This document shows, in pieces, positions 24,678 through 37,778 of a stretch of DNA of 64,000 nt. The position numbers and the translations under genes are program-made. This DNA is from Rotaria macrura (lineage: Eukaryota > Rotifera > Eurotatoria > Philodinida > Philodinidae). Positions within the stretch are counted from its first letter, which is position 1. Each line of letters opens with the position of its first letter. The DNA lies in assembly GCA_900239685.1 (NCBI GenBank), contig OENT01000155.1:62001-126000 (forward strand). Reading direction: 5' to 3'. Below the pieces are notes generated by a model that was not told where the DNA came from, searched no databases, and saw only the letters and a list, made by a program, of their open reading frames with translations.

Positions 24678-27600
24678 ATGAAAATCGATTTCATCAAATT
24701 GCCTGAATATTGATCAAATGTACACAACACTTCACTGGCCTATTACGGTACAAATATGATCAATGAACTTGAAAATTCTTGTGAAAAACTTTCATTATTC
24801 GTTTCAATTGAAGATACAGCTTTACATACTATTGTTATCTGAAACAGAAATTATTAGGCAAAAATTCAGTTGCTAATCCATTTGAACTATAGGTAATAAA
24901 AAGGAACTCGAATGAAAGCCATTTGAAATAAATATAGATAGACACCTTTATTTCAGCTTTTTTTGACAGATTCGCTAGATCTAATATATGCTCTGTAGTA
25001 AAAATTACATTTAATTCTGATGCTATTAAGTCTAATCAATCAGTTGAAAATTTGAAGTAGATTACATGACATAGATATCGACAGACAGAATTCTTCTTAA
25101 GTAGACACACAGAGGGTAAATCTACAAACATGCGTCTTAAGCTGAAAACGAAATCGGAAATATAATAATAAACTCTAGATGATACACTCGAAAAAATTGA
25201 TGTCAACTATAAAATTGATTCTTGAACGAAATTAAACGAAATAGAAAATAAATGACTAAGACAAATAGCCTGTGGTAGAGCAAAAGATACAATCTAACTT
25301 CGGCTGATCAGACATGCATGTGTACGGAGAGAAAGAGAACGAATGCATGTAACTTAAACAAGATTTTTGTTTTTTTAAAGAAGAATAGTCCTATGTCACA
25401 AACAACGGATCACTTTTAGCAGTAAAACAGGTTTATTGTTGATACCACCGGTTTTAATTAAGACCGTAGTTCGTTCTAAATTTCATCATTTAACTAAAAC
25501 TCATCTGTAATACTTCCGGTGAACAGATGAAAAATATATAGCTACAGAACGAAAAATAGGTATGTATATGTGCGTGTCTGTCGTATCACGTACTCCCGTT
25601 GCTCACTATATTCGTGAAAAGAATCAATATAACAATGACAAGCTTCGGTTAAGCTTTAAATTGTTTTCTACTTAAGTTTTTAAGTATTTATATTTGTTGG
25701 GTTTATTTTTTATGCATGTCATTTATTGCATGGGCTTGCAGTTTTAATGATGGTTAAAATAATAACTTACTTGAAAAGCAACTGTTGAATTTAAATGAAA
25801 ATCTTAAGGAATCAACTGACGCCCGGGTTTACATGACAGAAGCATCGATCTATCACAGCGTACTGTTAAAATCTTGGCAAATCGTCTTTGTTTTTACCGG
25901 TTTTTATTAGATGGACTTGAACAACGAGTTGTACAACAAAACGTTTTTCTTTCATCAAGAATTGAAGAAGCTGTGAAAACCAAACGATAAATATCTCCAC
26001 AAACATGCTTGCAACATCTTTAATCTACATAGATCTTCCTCAATGAGCAATCATGTCATCAACATATAGCAGCACCCTGAAATGGTTCTATTGATGACAA
26101 CTTCGATTATTTTCGTAGATCATCAATTAGGGTTCATTTCAAATCAAACGGGAAAACTGCCCGGTGAATTCTTTTTGAACTGAAGTATTTGCGAGCCATT
26201 GCCCTTCGTAGGGGCATGAATTTCAACGGTTACATATTACATTTCTCAATCGAATTCATCATACATCATGCCTTTAGAAATGCCATATGACAAAAATTTT
26301 AGGTGACAAAGAAATTCATAAAATAAATATTTATTTTAGCTATACAGTCCGTTTGCAAAAACGACAACATGCTCTGGTGCCATTCAGAAGTAGTTGTAGC
26401 TTTTTACAAACACATATTTTTAGATGTGTAACTTCCGATAAATCATCGGAAAAGGCAATTTTTATACTTTAAGTCTAATTGTTCAAAGTGCTCTTTTTTA
26501 TTTCACTTTTATATATAGTAGAGGAAAAACAATAATTTGCTTTCCGAATGCCAATTTTCAAAAACATTCTATAGACATATTTGGTTTTGGTACTTTTATA
26601 GCTTGTACAGATTCAGTCTTGAGAACATCTAATATCTAATCTAAATTTCGACCTTTGCTCTATTCAACAACAAAAAAAACATAGAAGAATATGATTGTTT
26701 ATGTAGCTAACAATATGGTCTGACAGATTTTGACATTTATACGAAGAATATTTACATCGCTATCTTTTGACACATCATATTTGGATGCTGTAACGAACTG
26801 CCATTGTCGGATAGTTTCTCTTTTACAAATGATATGCATCCAAGTCCAAGTCCTATGACTGTTCTAAGTTGATGTCATATATCGTTGATTCATAAGCATG
26901 CTGATTTAGATAATCAAAGATAGTTTTCTATTTGAACTCTCATATCCTTAACTAGAAAAATCAGTCGTACTGGCAGAACCATTTTCATAACTCTACAATA
27001 TATGTAAGGAAAAGAAAGGAGTAGCCAAATGCAATATTTTACTTTTGAAACAAATAGAAATTAATGCATCAACATGAATTGTCCTTCCATAAAAAGAAAA
27101 GATACACATATCTTATTTCAGTGTGTGTCTCAGTATCACTTCCAAATCTATCTTACATTGTTTCGCTTATATTAAAGAGTACTGTTGATTCAGAGCACGG
27201 GTACATAACTACGACTGAACAGAGAACAGGCCTTGATTGCTATCTGACGTCAGATTATGTAGTGCTTGACCTTAAACTAATTTTATATCGATTTTTACGC
27301 ATAATCTGCTTCGAACATAATGAAATGATGAATGCATACAAACAACAAAATCATTCTTTTTCATTTGAACTCTTGTGTTTTCACAGGTCTCCACTTGAAA
27401 GTTTGTACTAAAGTAATTGATACTTTGTTCTTAAATGCAGAGATAATTTCAATGCACACGTGTGAACATTGCTGCCGTCATCGTCTGTATGCAATTGATA
27501 TTTTGAGTAACTCAAAAATGTATACAACGATGCTTCTGGATTTGCAAAGCTCTGATAATCTAGTCCCTTGGGAATCAATTGGGCAAGATATAGTATATTT

Positions 27601-30600
27601 GTACTAGCTTCTGGTCAAATACATCATTTTCATGGTAAATACTAGCAAATTTTCTCATAATTTTGTGCATTGATGTTTTTCCTCTTACAAAAACTTTTAG
27701 ATAAGTTACCCATGCAACACTTCTGCTCGTATCCAACATTAATATAGGACGCAAAAAATGTGATTCAATGATATTCAACAGTTTAAATCTCAAACTACTA
27801 TTGATTGACATTGATATATCAAAGAATTCATGTCTCGCATTGGTAATAGTATCCCGCTGGCACGTAGTAGACTATGTGGTAGAATTCATCGACGTTTGTG
27901 ATTGAATTAGAACTATCTGGGTTGGTTTTTACTTTTCCATGATGCAACATACCACATAATACTAAGCGATACGAACGATTTAGGCAATCAATTTTCAATT
28001 TAATTTTTCAGAATATTATTCTTCTCAAAAGTATGAAAATTTTCTGTCTTAAGTACAAATGTACTATGGTTTGAATCTTTGTTCGTTAAATAAATGTGGC
28101 ATACGTTACATTGATCGTTCAGTTTTAGAGCTTGTCTTCGCATGAAACATTATTTGTTTGGATGTTTTAACATAATTTTCTAATAGTTAGTGCGATGAAA
28201 TAAGATGGCGAGACATGAGAATAGGCAGTAACAAGCGGAAAATCTCAAATATTCGATCTTATGTGTCAAATTTCCATTCTACTTAATCGTATGTCATTAC
28301 CTATGATGAAAGTGTCAGAGATCGGGTGATAGAAAATGTATGAACAAATTTCAATAAAAGAAAATATTTGATCCGTAGTATGAGAAAACAGGAAACATCT
28401 CATCAGTAATCTTGTGATGTAAATACATTTGTGATAGAAAATTGTCATTGACACTATAATAGCCACTTTTGTATTTCACTGTAGCTACTATCATTTTTGT
28501 TCTTATTTAAACATACAAGAAACTATGTATGGACTATGAAATATATATCGATTAGTGTCCATAACATTCAACGGATACACTTAGTATTCTTTCTCATGGC
28601 GTACAGTTAAACAAAACACATGTTTCAAGCAATAGATAAAACTTATACGTAATATAATTATACTTCGTTTTTCCTCTCAATACCCATTTACATATCATAG
28701 ATGATGCGACTTTTTTTCTATGTCATTGTGACACCAGTTAAGTATCTGTCAGTCGTAAGAAGGTTCGAGAAGTTAAAGAAACATAAACGATGAAAGAATA
28801 TGTATACTCTCTGTCAGCATGACTTTAGAATTAATTACATCTATATAAATATATAGTATTTATATCATTTCAAACAGTCGAGTCCTAAAATTGATGAATC
28901 ATCATTCGTTGTGACGAATGCTGTTCGTGACAACACTATTGCAATAGAATTGTATCTCTCGAACAGAGATGCCCGATACTAGTACCCCAGTTTCGATACT
29001 CACCATTTAGATCTTATCAAAATCGAAAAACTAGACCTCATCTATGTCATAGGCCTTTTTCTTTATAAATAGGAGAATGCAACTTTAATGAAAAGATATT
29101 GAATGCAAAATTGAACTCAACAAGCATTGTTCACCGGAAATGATAAAGAATTATAGAATAAAAGAAAAGATATTTATCCTTTTAAAACAAAAAAGGACTT
29201 CGTTTCCTTATCAATTTTTCAAACAATATATATTGGAAACAAAGCTCAGTTACGATATAGTAGAAAACAAAAGACGAGATAAAACTTGATTCTTAAGAAC
29301 TCCTATGAGAAACATGATTTTTTTCAATGAAAAGCAGTATCCAGAGACCAAGACTCATTAGATAAATATATTTTTTGTAAAATGTAAAAACAAATTACAG
29401 AATAGTATCGCATTTTTATGATGTGCTGTTTTCTTCCTACTTACATAAGCGAGTTCAACGTGACCAAAAAAAACCTTCAGAGTGCTTTTGTTCTCTTCGA
29501 CATGTAAACTAAATCATTGGTATATTGAAAATTTATTATTGCATGATTATTTTAGGCACATTATATATTCAGGCATAGTTTGAAATAGGGTTGTAATATA
29601 TATATATATGTCTATAGGTCAGTATATTCAATACTTTGATTGATTATAGTGACAACTGCATACTATTAATATGCACATTAATAAGAACGAATTCATTACA
29701 ACAGAAATATAAATAATTCAACATATAACTAGTAATTAACATTTTTCGTAAATTGGATTGAATGACAGGACATCTTTTATAAGATAATTAATGTAGAAGA
29801 AAAAAGTGCCTGATAGTGTAAAATATAAAAGCAGTATTTAACAGTACTATGCACATGTCAATGACGTTTAATATCATGACATGTATGTTAGTTAAATTGA
29901 GAGAACTCCATTCGATAGTCATATATATATATATATGACTTTTTTCAGTATTTGCATTAATCAAATTGAGTCGAGTGATAATTACACTTCTTAATAGACA
30001 ATCTCGCTGATTATAAATTTTTATCTAAATTTCATTGGAAGAACATAGAATCGTCATAAAGTTTTATCTTCCAATAGACTGTTGTTCGATTGTTAAAAGA
30101 ATAGAGATTACTTCAAACGATTGTTCGGTAAATATTCATCGTACATGCTCTACTTTTTTTTATGAGAACTTGAATTGAATAAAATATCAACGATCATTGT
30201 TTGTCACCGAGCAAGCGAAATAGGAACATTTAAATAAAGTACGTGCTACAATGCATATTACTACTTTACATAAATATTTGCATTTCATTAATATAAGTAA
30301 TAGATCAAGTTGATCATTTTCATATTGCATCGATATTGTTTATAGTCAAATCTAAATTTAATAAGTTGACGTAGAACCGATCGTTTGCGTGAATAAAAAT
30401 GATTTCTATCGAAATATCAGTTTGATATTTAACATAAACGCCATATATATATTCTCATATTATTTTTCATTCGAAATAATGCCATGATAAACTTTCATTT
30501 GGAAATTAATCTTCAGTTGAAAACTTGATATTAATCCTATCTTTGCTGATAGATACATGATCAATCAACCTCATTTTGTGCATCTGAATCTTTCTTTTGA

Positions 30601-31410
30601 TGATATAACTATATTTCATCAACTGATCATCATTCAATCACTGTCTACAAACGATATAAGTAATGAATTATCAACACTCGATTGTACTTGAACATATATT
30701 CAAATATTGTCGATTTATTTCTATGAATAGATATATATATATATATTTATACTCATGTATGATTGATGTAAAAAACATCACATCTAATCTTCATTTCTTA
30801 ATACGTATGTATGTAACCTTCAACACATACAAACGCTTTTCGGACGTATATTATGAAGACGATTGATCTATTTTATTCATTTAGCTACTCTACGCACCAT
30901 CCCCATTTTTATAGAGGTACATGGAGTCGATCCGGCAGTCTTATTCAAAGAAAGAAAAAGAACATAACGTATATGATGCAAGCTGTTGTTTCTGCTTCAC
31001 CATAAAACAATTTTGTCGGCATATTCATATGCAATTCTATACAGACTGTCGACGTCATTCTATCATTACTCAATGCATTCTTCTGATCGGTTCTTTTCTT
31101 TATTTTTTTTTCGCTGACGTAGTCGTTCTGTATTTTTTTTTCTCTTTCTGTTTTTGTTGCTGCTGCTAGTCGAGAGAAGGCAGAAGAAGAAATGAAATTA
31201 ATCAAGCATGCGACGTGTTCGCCATACAGCTTCGAAAATCAGCATATTCAGTCGCATAACGGAACGCAAAAAAACGCACACTATTTCTTCTTCATACGAT
31301 AAAAAAGACGATTTATAGTGACTATCAAAAATAATACTTGTCTCTGTCTTAACAGCAACAACAATAACAACAAAGAAAACAATATCAAAATAAACGTAAT
31401 CGAGTAGAAA

Positions 31411-32652
31411 ATGAGTAACACTTCTGTTACGTTATTAACGACGTTGGGAACTACAACAATGCAAAATCTGTCGTTATCAACAATATCCCCTTCAATCAAT
31501 GAAACCGTGTATCAATTCATTAAGAAATTACTTAATGGTACAGATTTATATAAACATCAAGTAGCTGATTTAATGGAACCAGAAAAATATTCTGTTACCA
31601 GCATTCATGTTGTTATATGGACATTTACAATTTTAACTTATCTTCTTGCAATTCCACTTGTTGTACGAATGTTCCTTTCCCGGGCTTATTTAAATGCAAT
31701 TGATTATTTTTCTACTCAACTTATTTTTTGTGCATTCATTGCATGGATTCCTGCATTGATCCTTCTCCTACATCATTGGTTTGACATATTCACCATACGT
31801 CTATGTCGTTTTCATTATGTTATATTATCAACAAATGAAGCAGTAAGCCTTAAAAATAAGATCCTTAATTGATTGAACATAATTATGTTTCAGGTTCCAA
31901 TAGTGTTCGTTCTGTATATGATTATTGAACGGTTTCTCTACGCTCATCCAGCAATCAAACATCGTTGCGCACGATTTTCTTCGATGTATTTCTTACATTT
32001 TTCTACTATATTTTCTTGGCTTTTCATTATCATTCTTTATACTCTTGCATCACCATTCTATGACAACAATACAAAATTAAGTTACTCCACATACACAACG
32101 AAATATTGTTTGTATAACTATTCAAAATTATATATGCTTGCCACAACTCGTTCGATTATTTATATTATTCTGTTCATACCAGCATTAATTTCAATTTGTT
32201 TTGTTCTACGATATTTCTTTATTATGCGAGGTACAAATCAAGTACGTCCCATAGAAAAACTATGGACTATACGTGTAACAGCATTACTTTGCATACTTAT
32301 ATTTTATGATATCTATCTATATTATCTTGAACATATAGCTGAAACATTCAAATCATTTCTATTAGCATCGTTATTACGTGCCAGTTTTTATTTAACACAA
32401 ATATTTATCATTGCCTGCACAGATCCATATTGGTTAGAAATATTACTTGAAAGATGTGCATGTATATTATGTTTGATAACTGGCCAAAGACGAAAAACAA
32501 CAACACCCATAGCTATGCCAGCTGAAACGGAATTTCATACGATGCCATATTCATCATCAACAGGCCACTATTCACTTGTCGATGATAGTATCGACGATGA
32601 ATTCGATCGAGCTTTAAATGAACCACATCCTACGTTGCGCGTTATTACATAA
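31411..32652 (+). CDS. Divergent seven-transmembrane receptor
   Basis: Two exons, 31411-31842 and 31894-32652, 396 aa. The N-terminus of about 60 residues is rich in Asn/Ser/Thr with several N-x-S/T sites (outside the cell). Seven hydrophobic segments follow: SIHVVIWTFTILTYLLAI, the FSTQLIFCAFIAWIPALI region, VPIVFVLYMIIERFL (an ERF triplet in the place of DRY), FLHFSTIFSWLFIIILYTL, a long segment around ILFIPALISICFVL, VTALLCILIFYDIYLYYL and LLRASFYLTQIFIIAC, then DPYWLEIL where NPxxY would be. The C-tail (about 60 residues) is Ser/Thr/acidic. This fits a rhodopsin-class GPCR that has lost the classic motifs; the ligand is unknown. It is unrelated at sequence level to the two GPCRs at 57.5-61.6 kb. 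The intron falls at the end of extracellular loop 1/start of TM3. Confidence 0.75.
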
Positions 32653-33114
32653 GAACAAATATTCAAAAATAGATTGTTTATTTTTCATGTATTTGTATTC
32701 ACTGTAGTATAGTTATGCTGTTCTTTTGTTGACATCTGTCAAGGGCAGATGTGTATTTTTTAAAAGATAAATATATATGTAAACATATTATTCCATGAAA
32801 TTCATTGAGACGAAATGCAAATAACGACACAGTATTAGTAGTAGTAACCGTTCGAAAGAAAACGAAACAAAAAATTATTGTCTTCAGTTTATTGTTATAC
32901 ACACATTGATAACTCATACGTAGAAGATGACCTCTCTGATGAGACGAATTTTAAACTGTTCTCCTTCATTTTTTTGGTTGATATTAAACATGTTGAAAGT
33001 TGACCGATGAATAGTTGTCATGCTTCAGTGATTACCGAACTCATGTTTTTGAATATTGTTCGTCTCATCGTTTATTCATACTGAACTAAACCAGAGAATA
33101 ATATCGTCAGCATA
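32653..33114. other. Spacer between receptor and four-TM gene
   Basis: 462 bp of AT-rich DNA: 3' UTR of the receptor and upstream region of the next gene. A CAG at 33108-33110 four bases before the ATG resembles an acceptor site. No ORF supported. Confidence 0.4.
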
Positions 33115-33853
33115 ATGGAGAAATATGATACTTCAAAAAATGAAACAGATCGTGTACGATCTCGCTATCTTGCTCTATTTGGAATTTTACTATTTTTCAT
33201 TGGTCTAGCGTCATTAATATTTACAGTAATTGATTTGTTTCGAGGAAAAACGAGTATGTATGGTTATAATGAATCTCAAGGTGGATTAAAAATTGAAAAT
33301 CCTCTTTGGCCATCAGTTGGTAAGTGATAACAATTTGTTTCTTTTTTTCAAAGAAAAAAAATCGATAATCGTATTATGTTTTTATTTAGGTAAAGGCTTT
33401 TGGGTCGGTCTCATTTTAATGGCTACAGGTCTAATTGGTATCGTATCGTCATGTGAAGGTAGTCGATCTTCTATTATTGGATTTACGACACTTTCTATTG
33501 TATCAACAATTTTTTCATTTTACATGATAATGTCATCCATTATAACTGTACAGTATATTACAAAATATACTGATAATAATAGACCACGATGGCAATCAAC
33601 TGAACTCATTCTTAATTCATTATTAATTGCTTCTGGTGTACTTGGTACAATCGTTGGTACAATAACATCGATATTCGGTTGTATTCATGCTGGTTGCTGT
33701 GTAGATCAACGTGAAACATATCAATATAGTTCCAACAATGTAGATCAGAGTATGCCACCAGGAACACCAGCATCAATGAGATATCCAGCAGTGAATGTTC
33801 CTGGATTGGGTTATCAATATCAGCAATCCAATTTTCAAATGCCTATAATGTAA
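33115..33853 (+). CDS. Four-transmembrane protein, family not assigned
   Basis: Two exons, 33115-33319 and 33390-33853 (phase-1 intron), 222 aa. TM1 is at about 19-42 (ALFGILLFFIGLASLIFTVI), TM2 at about 71-90 (FWVGLILMATGLIGIVSS), TM3 at about 98-125 and TM4 at about 137-162 (LLIASGVLGTIVGTITSIFG). The cytosolic tail begins with a Cys cluster (GCIHAGCC) and is rich in Gln, Tyr and Pro. The layout recalls MS4A/CD20-like or other small tetraspan proteins, but no diagnostic motif decides. AATAAA follows at 33935-33940. Starting at the ATG at 33115 leaves a short charged N-terminus before TM1. Confidence 0.75.
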
Positions 33854-36366
33854 TTGATAAAGGAAAAGACTAAACTAAGAATAATTTGTACTCATCTAAT
33901 ATTCATTTTGTTTGTCAACTAGTGGTGTTCGTTTAATAAATATCATTTTATAGGATTCAATACATATTATTTTGGATTGTAGTTGGCAATAAATTTATCT
34001 GTTTTATTGTAAAACATTTACGATATCGATAAGAAGACAGTTAAATAGAGAGTCAATCAATTGAGTAGTCTAAATAGATTGAATTCAAGAATGAGAATAT
34101 TCATACGATTAGAGCGAATATGTTTTCTCAACTATTTCATGTCATAAAAATAGGTAGACAACAATAATTTAAATGCATTCTATCATTTGTTATCGATCAA
34201 CTGAAATCTCCGTATAATTTGTCTGTACTTTTTAATACATAATATACATTCTTATCACGCATAGATTATTTTTCTTTCTGATATGCATACAAGGATTTTC
34301 GCATGACATTTATCATGTTCCAATGGGTGTTAATCGTTGAAGATTATTAGTATTCATTGACTTCTAGTAATTCTTATTATAATCATGCAGCAGTTATCCG
34401 TAGAAAAAAATATAAACAATTTCTTTATAAATTAGACTATTGTCAACAAACTCGAGTCTCGAATTTTTTTCTCAAGAAATAATAAAAGATATTCATTCTA
34501 GATGTGCTTCTGATAAGAACTAAAAGAAATCTAAACGTGTGAATCTGTTATGAAAAGAAAACATGCTTCAGGGTCTATCTGCATATTAACTTTCTTAGTT
34601 TTCTGATTACTTTATAGGACAACAAATAATAACATATTGCTTAATTTAGAAAAGATAATAAATATTATTCACAAGCATAAATTCTATGAACATAATCTAT
34701 TTTAATAGCAACGTGCTATAGTTGGATGTCTTTTTATGTACATACCATTCTAAGTGTTTTCAGTTCTTCGATTCATTGTGTGTATTTTTGCTGTACACAC
34801 ATATAATCTTCTACTGTTCTAGGATTCCAAACATATTTATCATCCAAAGTACTCTATTCCTTACGAGAAACACTCATCGTCATTGAATTCAAAGTATAAA
34901 ACAGTTATTGATATTAATTTCGATTCTTTAATCAATATTAACATAATTCATCGAAGCAAAATTGTAGCATCGCATCAAAAGACTTCATTCTTCTCTACAT
35001 AATAAAAAGTCACACATTTACTCTGTTGAATTAATAATCTTAACTCGTCTGCATTATTTATTACACATGTGAACTTGAATATCAGTGTTTCTAAATTTGT
35101 CGACATCCTATGCATCTCAAATATGGAGTATCTGTAATTTTCTTTACTTCATTTATTTGATTATGCTGCCGATTAATTTATTTTCCTCTCTATTCATTCA
35201 TTGAATGGATATTCATCGAAGTAAAAGATTCTTTACGGTTGCTATTTATCGTTGTTACCACTTTTGCCGTCTTTTCTTTCTCGTCATTTTTCTCGGATAT
35301 TTAATCCACGAGCTAAAGAACACTTCTTACATAAGTGTTACTTGCTACAGTGCCTCTCTACATTCAATAGACACACCTCCAGTCATTTATTCATCAAGTT
35401 CGTTTGATTATGAAATAAAATTCGAATGTCTTTGCTTGGTCTTTATTCTTAAAATTTAACATAAATGATCTTTAAAACTGATTCTATACAATGTAGAATA
35501 TATTAAATAGAGTTATATCAATTCGTTGTTGTTAGTTTGCCTTGATTTAAAGCTCATTGAACGTTGAAGTGACTTTTTTTCTTTCATAGGTCTCTTCGGT
35601 CATTGTTCGAAATAAACTCGTACTTATTTAAAAAGCTTGGGGTTCTAACACTTGAGAAATCGAGGTTTGTCAAATCATACTAGGATTTGTTATCGTTACT
35701 ATTTGCTGAGTTGATCGATCGTTCATAATTTCATATTGCGTCAATTAACACTTTCATATATGCCCATAGGAATCGTTGACAGAAAGAAAAGCAATCAGAA
35801 GTTCGTTCGAGTTTCTTCATAAATTTCCATCATTTTGATTTTGTGGCTGTGCCATCCTTGATAAATATGCTTAATAAATTTATTAGGACTTACATCGGCA
35901 AAACCTATGAACGATGCAGCATGGCTGCTGTTTAGTTATTCAACAAAGATTGACGAATAATATTATTGAAGTTAATATTTAATAAGCTAATTTATAAATC
36001 CATATATATTAATCTATCTTATGAATTTTTTATAGGCTTTTCTCAACATTTTTTTATTATCGAGTCTTTTTTCCATTGCAATTATAAATTGTATTCATGT
36101 GTTTTATAATTGATTTGACTGTTCAATGATACAAAACGAATAGATCAATTTCTAGAATTTGTTTGATGAACTATTGTGTTTACTGATACATAAAAGACAA
36201 GATCAAGTGCTGCATCTTTTCGTTCATCTCATTACATAATAATAATAATAATAATAAAAGATGATATTTCAACATCTCAATACAACCATAAGATGATTCT
36301 ATATAAATTTAAATAGTGACAATTATTGTTTATAGCTAAAAGAAAATAAAAACACTTCTTTCAACT
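33854..36366. other. Non-coding stretch
   Basis: About 2.5 kb of AT-rich DNA with an (ATA)n/(AAT)n microsatellite near 36236-36257. The ORF at 35205-35459 (84 codons) is hydrophobic in its middle but resembles nothing known and has no exon partner. No gene supported. Confidence 0.5.
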
Positions 36367-36597
36367 TCAAGAATCCATGACAATTAAATAGTAGCAGTTC
36401 GTATCGATTATTTGTTCAAGTAGATCAGAGTAACTTTCTTTAGCATCTTTGACACCAAGAATATCAGAGGTCAAACGATAGAGATTAATGTAGTCTTTTG
36501 AATCGTTCGATGTTCTAATTGTATTTAAAATTGAAAAATATCTTTCACCGGCATTTTTAGCCGATGAACTATTTTCACTTAGTGAAATGTGAGTTAC
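36367..36597 (-). pseudogene. Orphan terminal exon of an unknown protein
   Basis: The minus-strand frame opens after an AG acceptor (36599-36598) and codes for 76 residues ending YYLIVMDS plus stop. The composition is protein-like (SSSAKNAGERYFSILNTIRT, then SKDYINLYRLTSDILGVKDA), with little AT bias in the amino acids. No upstream exon could be found in the next kilobase, so it is either the last exon of a gene with a distant 5' part or a remnant. Family not recognised. Confidence 0.4.
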
Positions 36598-37307
36598 CTA
36601 TCCTAATTTGAATATAATAAAACGCTGTATTTTGTGCTAAGGTAGACTATTTCTACACGGCAGACTAGGGACATACATCATGATTTATTTGTGGCGAGAT
36701 CTAAGAAACACAACTAACGAACGTCTCACGAAATGTAGTTTTTTTTTTCTTTTTCATTTATCTTGTTCGAAAATCCGACATCATGATATCATTTGAATTC
36801 TTGACGTATGGTCCATTCTATGGCAAATTATTATCATTGATTTCATTCAGATTCGATCTTGTACACGATATTTTACTCTCGAAATCATAAAGAACAAAAT
36901 AAACGATACAACCATTGATAAACTATCATCTAATTGAGGATAGCTAGAACAACACAATTTCAACAATGTAGTATACAGTTAACTGAATGAGAGAAGTGCT
37001 GCTGTCCTAATGAGCACAACAGCTCTCTTAGATAATAACATCATGTTGCTCTTCGATAATCAGAACTCTATAAATAATAGATTAGAATACTTAATATTCG
37101 CAGCATGAAATGAGACTATTACAATAAACAAACAAATGATCACAAACGATTTTCCATGGTTTATATGCTTCTGTGTCGATACAATATATCAATACGGCTG
37201 AGTTCGTTTATTCAACAAAGAATTCACTGGCATTGTTTTCTGTTAGACGTCAAACGGTTTGTATCCTTTTTCACATTAGTAGATGCAACCAATAGGTATT
37301 TGATTGA

Positions 37308-37778
37308 ATGATAAAAAGAATTTCAAATGGAGTATCCTTCATTTGTTCATATTCTAACTTCGAAACTGATGACACATGTGTTGTCCTTACATTTGATCAC
37401 ATTATATTGTCGATTGATTCTACACACAAAAACGATCCTTATTTCTCTACAAAACAAAATTCATCGAAAATTTTATCTGAAGATTTCTTGGAACAATTTT
37501 ATTTCTCCCATAACAACTCTACCAGTCAAATGATCCAGTTGGCCTTTAGTACTATAATTCAATTGTATGAAACTCGTGTAAAAAGCATCAATGTTATATT
37601 GACTAACCATGTCGTCAGCAAAGGAATGTTTCTACCATCTGGAAAAACACAACTTATAAATTCATTATTATCACGATATCAAATTGATTCTGATAACACA
37701 TGTAACAGAGTGTCTCCAGCGGCAGAAAAAGTAATTAAAGCAAATACGTACATTGACATATTTCCTTTTCGATACTGA
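37308..37778 (+). CDS. Uncertain ORF, 156 aa
   Basis: Uninterrupted ORF, long for this AT content. Its second half (FSTIIQLYETRVKSINVILT, then GMFLPSGKTQLINSLLSRYQ) looks like globular protein; the first half is Ser/Asn/Thr-rich. No signal peptide or known motif, and no convincing splice partners. It may be a gene fragment or a single-exon gene. Function unknown. Confidence 0.3.
   Translation: MIKRISNGVSFICSYSNFETDDTCVVLTFDHIILSIDSTHKNDPYFSTKQNSSKILSEDFLEQFYFSHNNSTSQMIQLAFSTIIQLYETRVKSINVILTNHVVSKGMFLPSGKTQLINSLLSRYQIDSDNTCNRVSPAAEKVIKANTYIDIFPFRY

Larger units (their letters stand above)
19805..31410. other. 11.6-kb region without a supportable gene
   Basis: After the UAP56 3' UTR no multi-exon gene could be built on either strand. 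Longer ORFs (22575-22910 minus, 22787-23023 plus, 27064-27411 plus) lack recognisable domains and overlap each other or are AT-driven. The stretch holds the hAT-like element at 24527-24677, a possible orphan exon at 24130-24413, and AT dinucleotide runs (29600, 29921, 30731). The part next to 31411 probably holds the receptor promoter. Confidence 0.5.

Noticed and set aside
25826-25990. Plus-strand frame reading ...ILANRLCFYRFLLDG...
   Set aside because: Protein-like for about 45 codons, but no acceptor with correct frame, no start and no partner exon.
27064-27607. Two plus-strand ORFs of 115 and 91 codons
   Set aside because: Composition and overlap in different frames suggest chance; no homologous motif seen.
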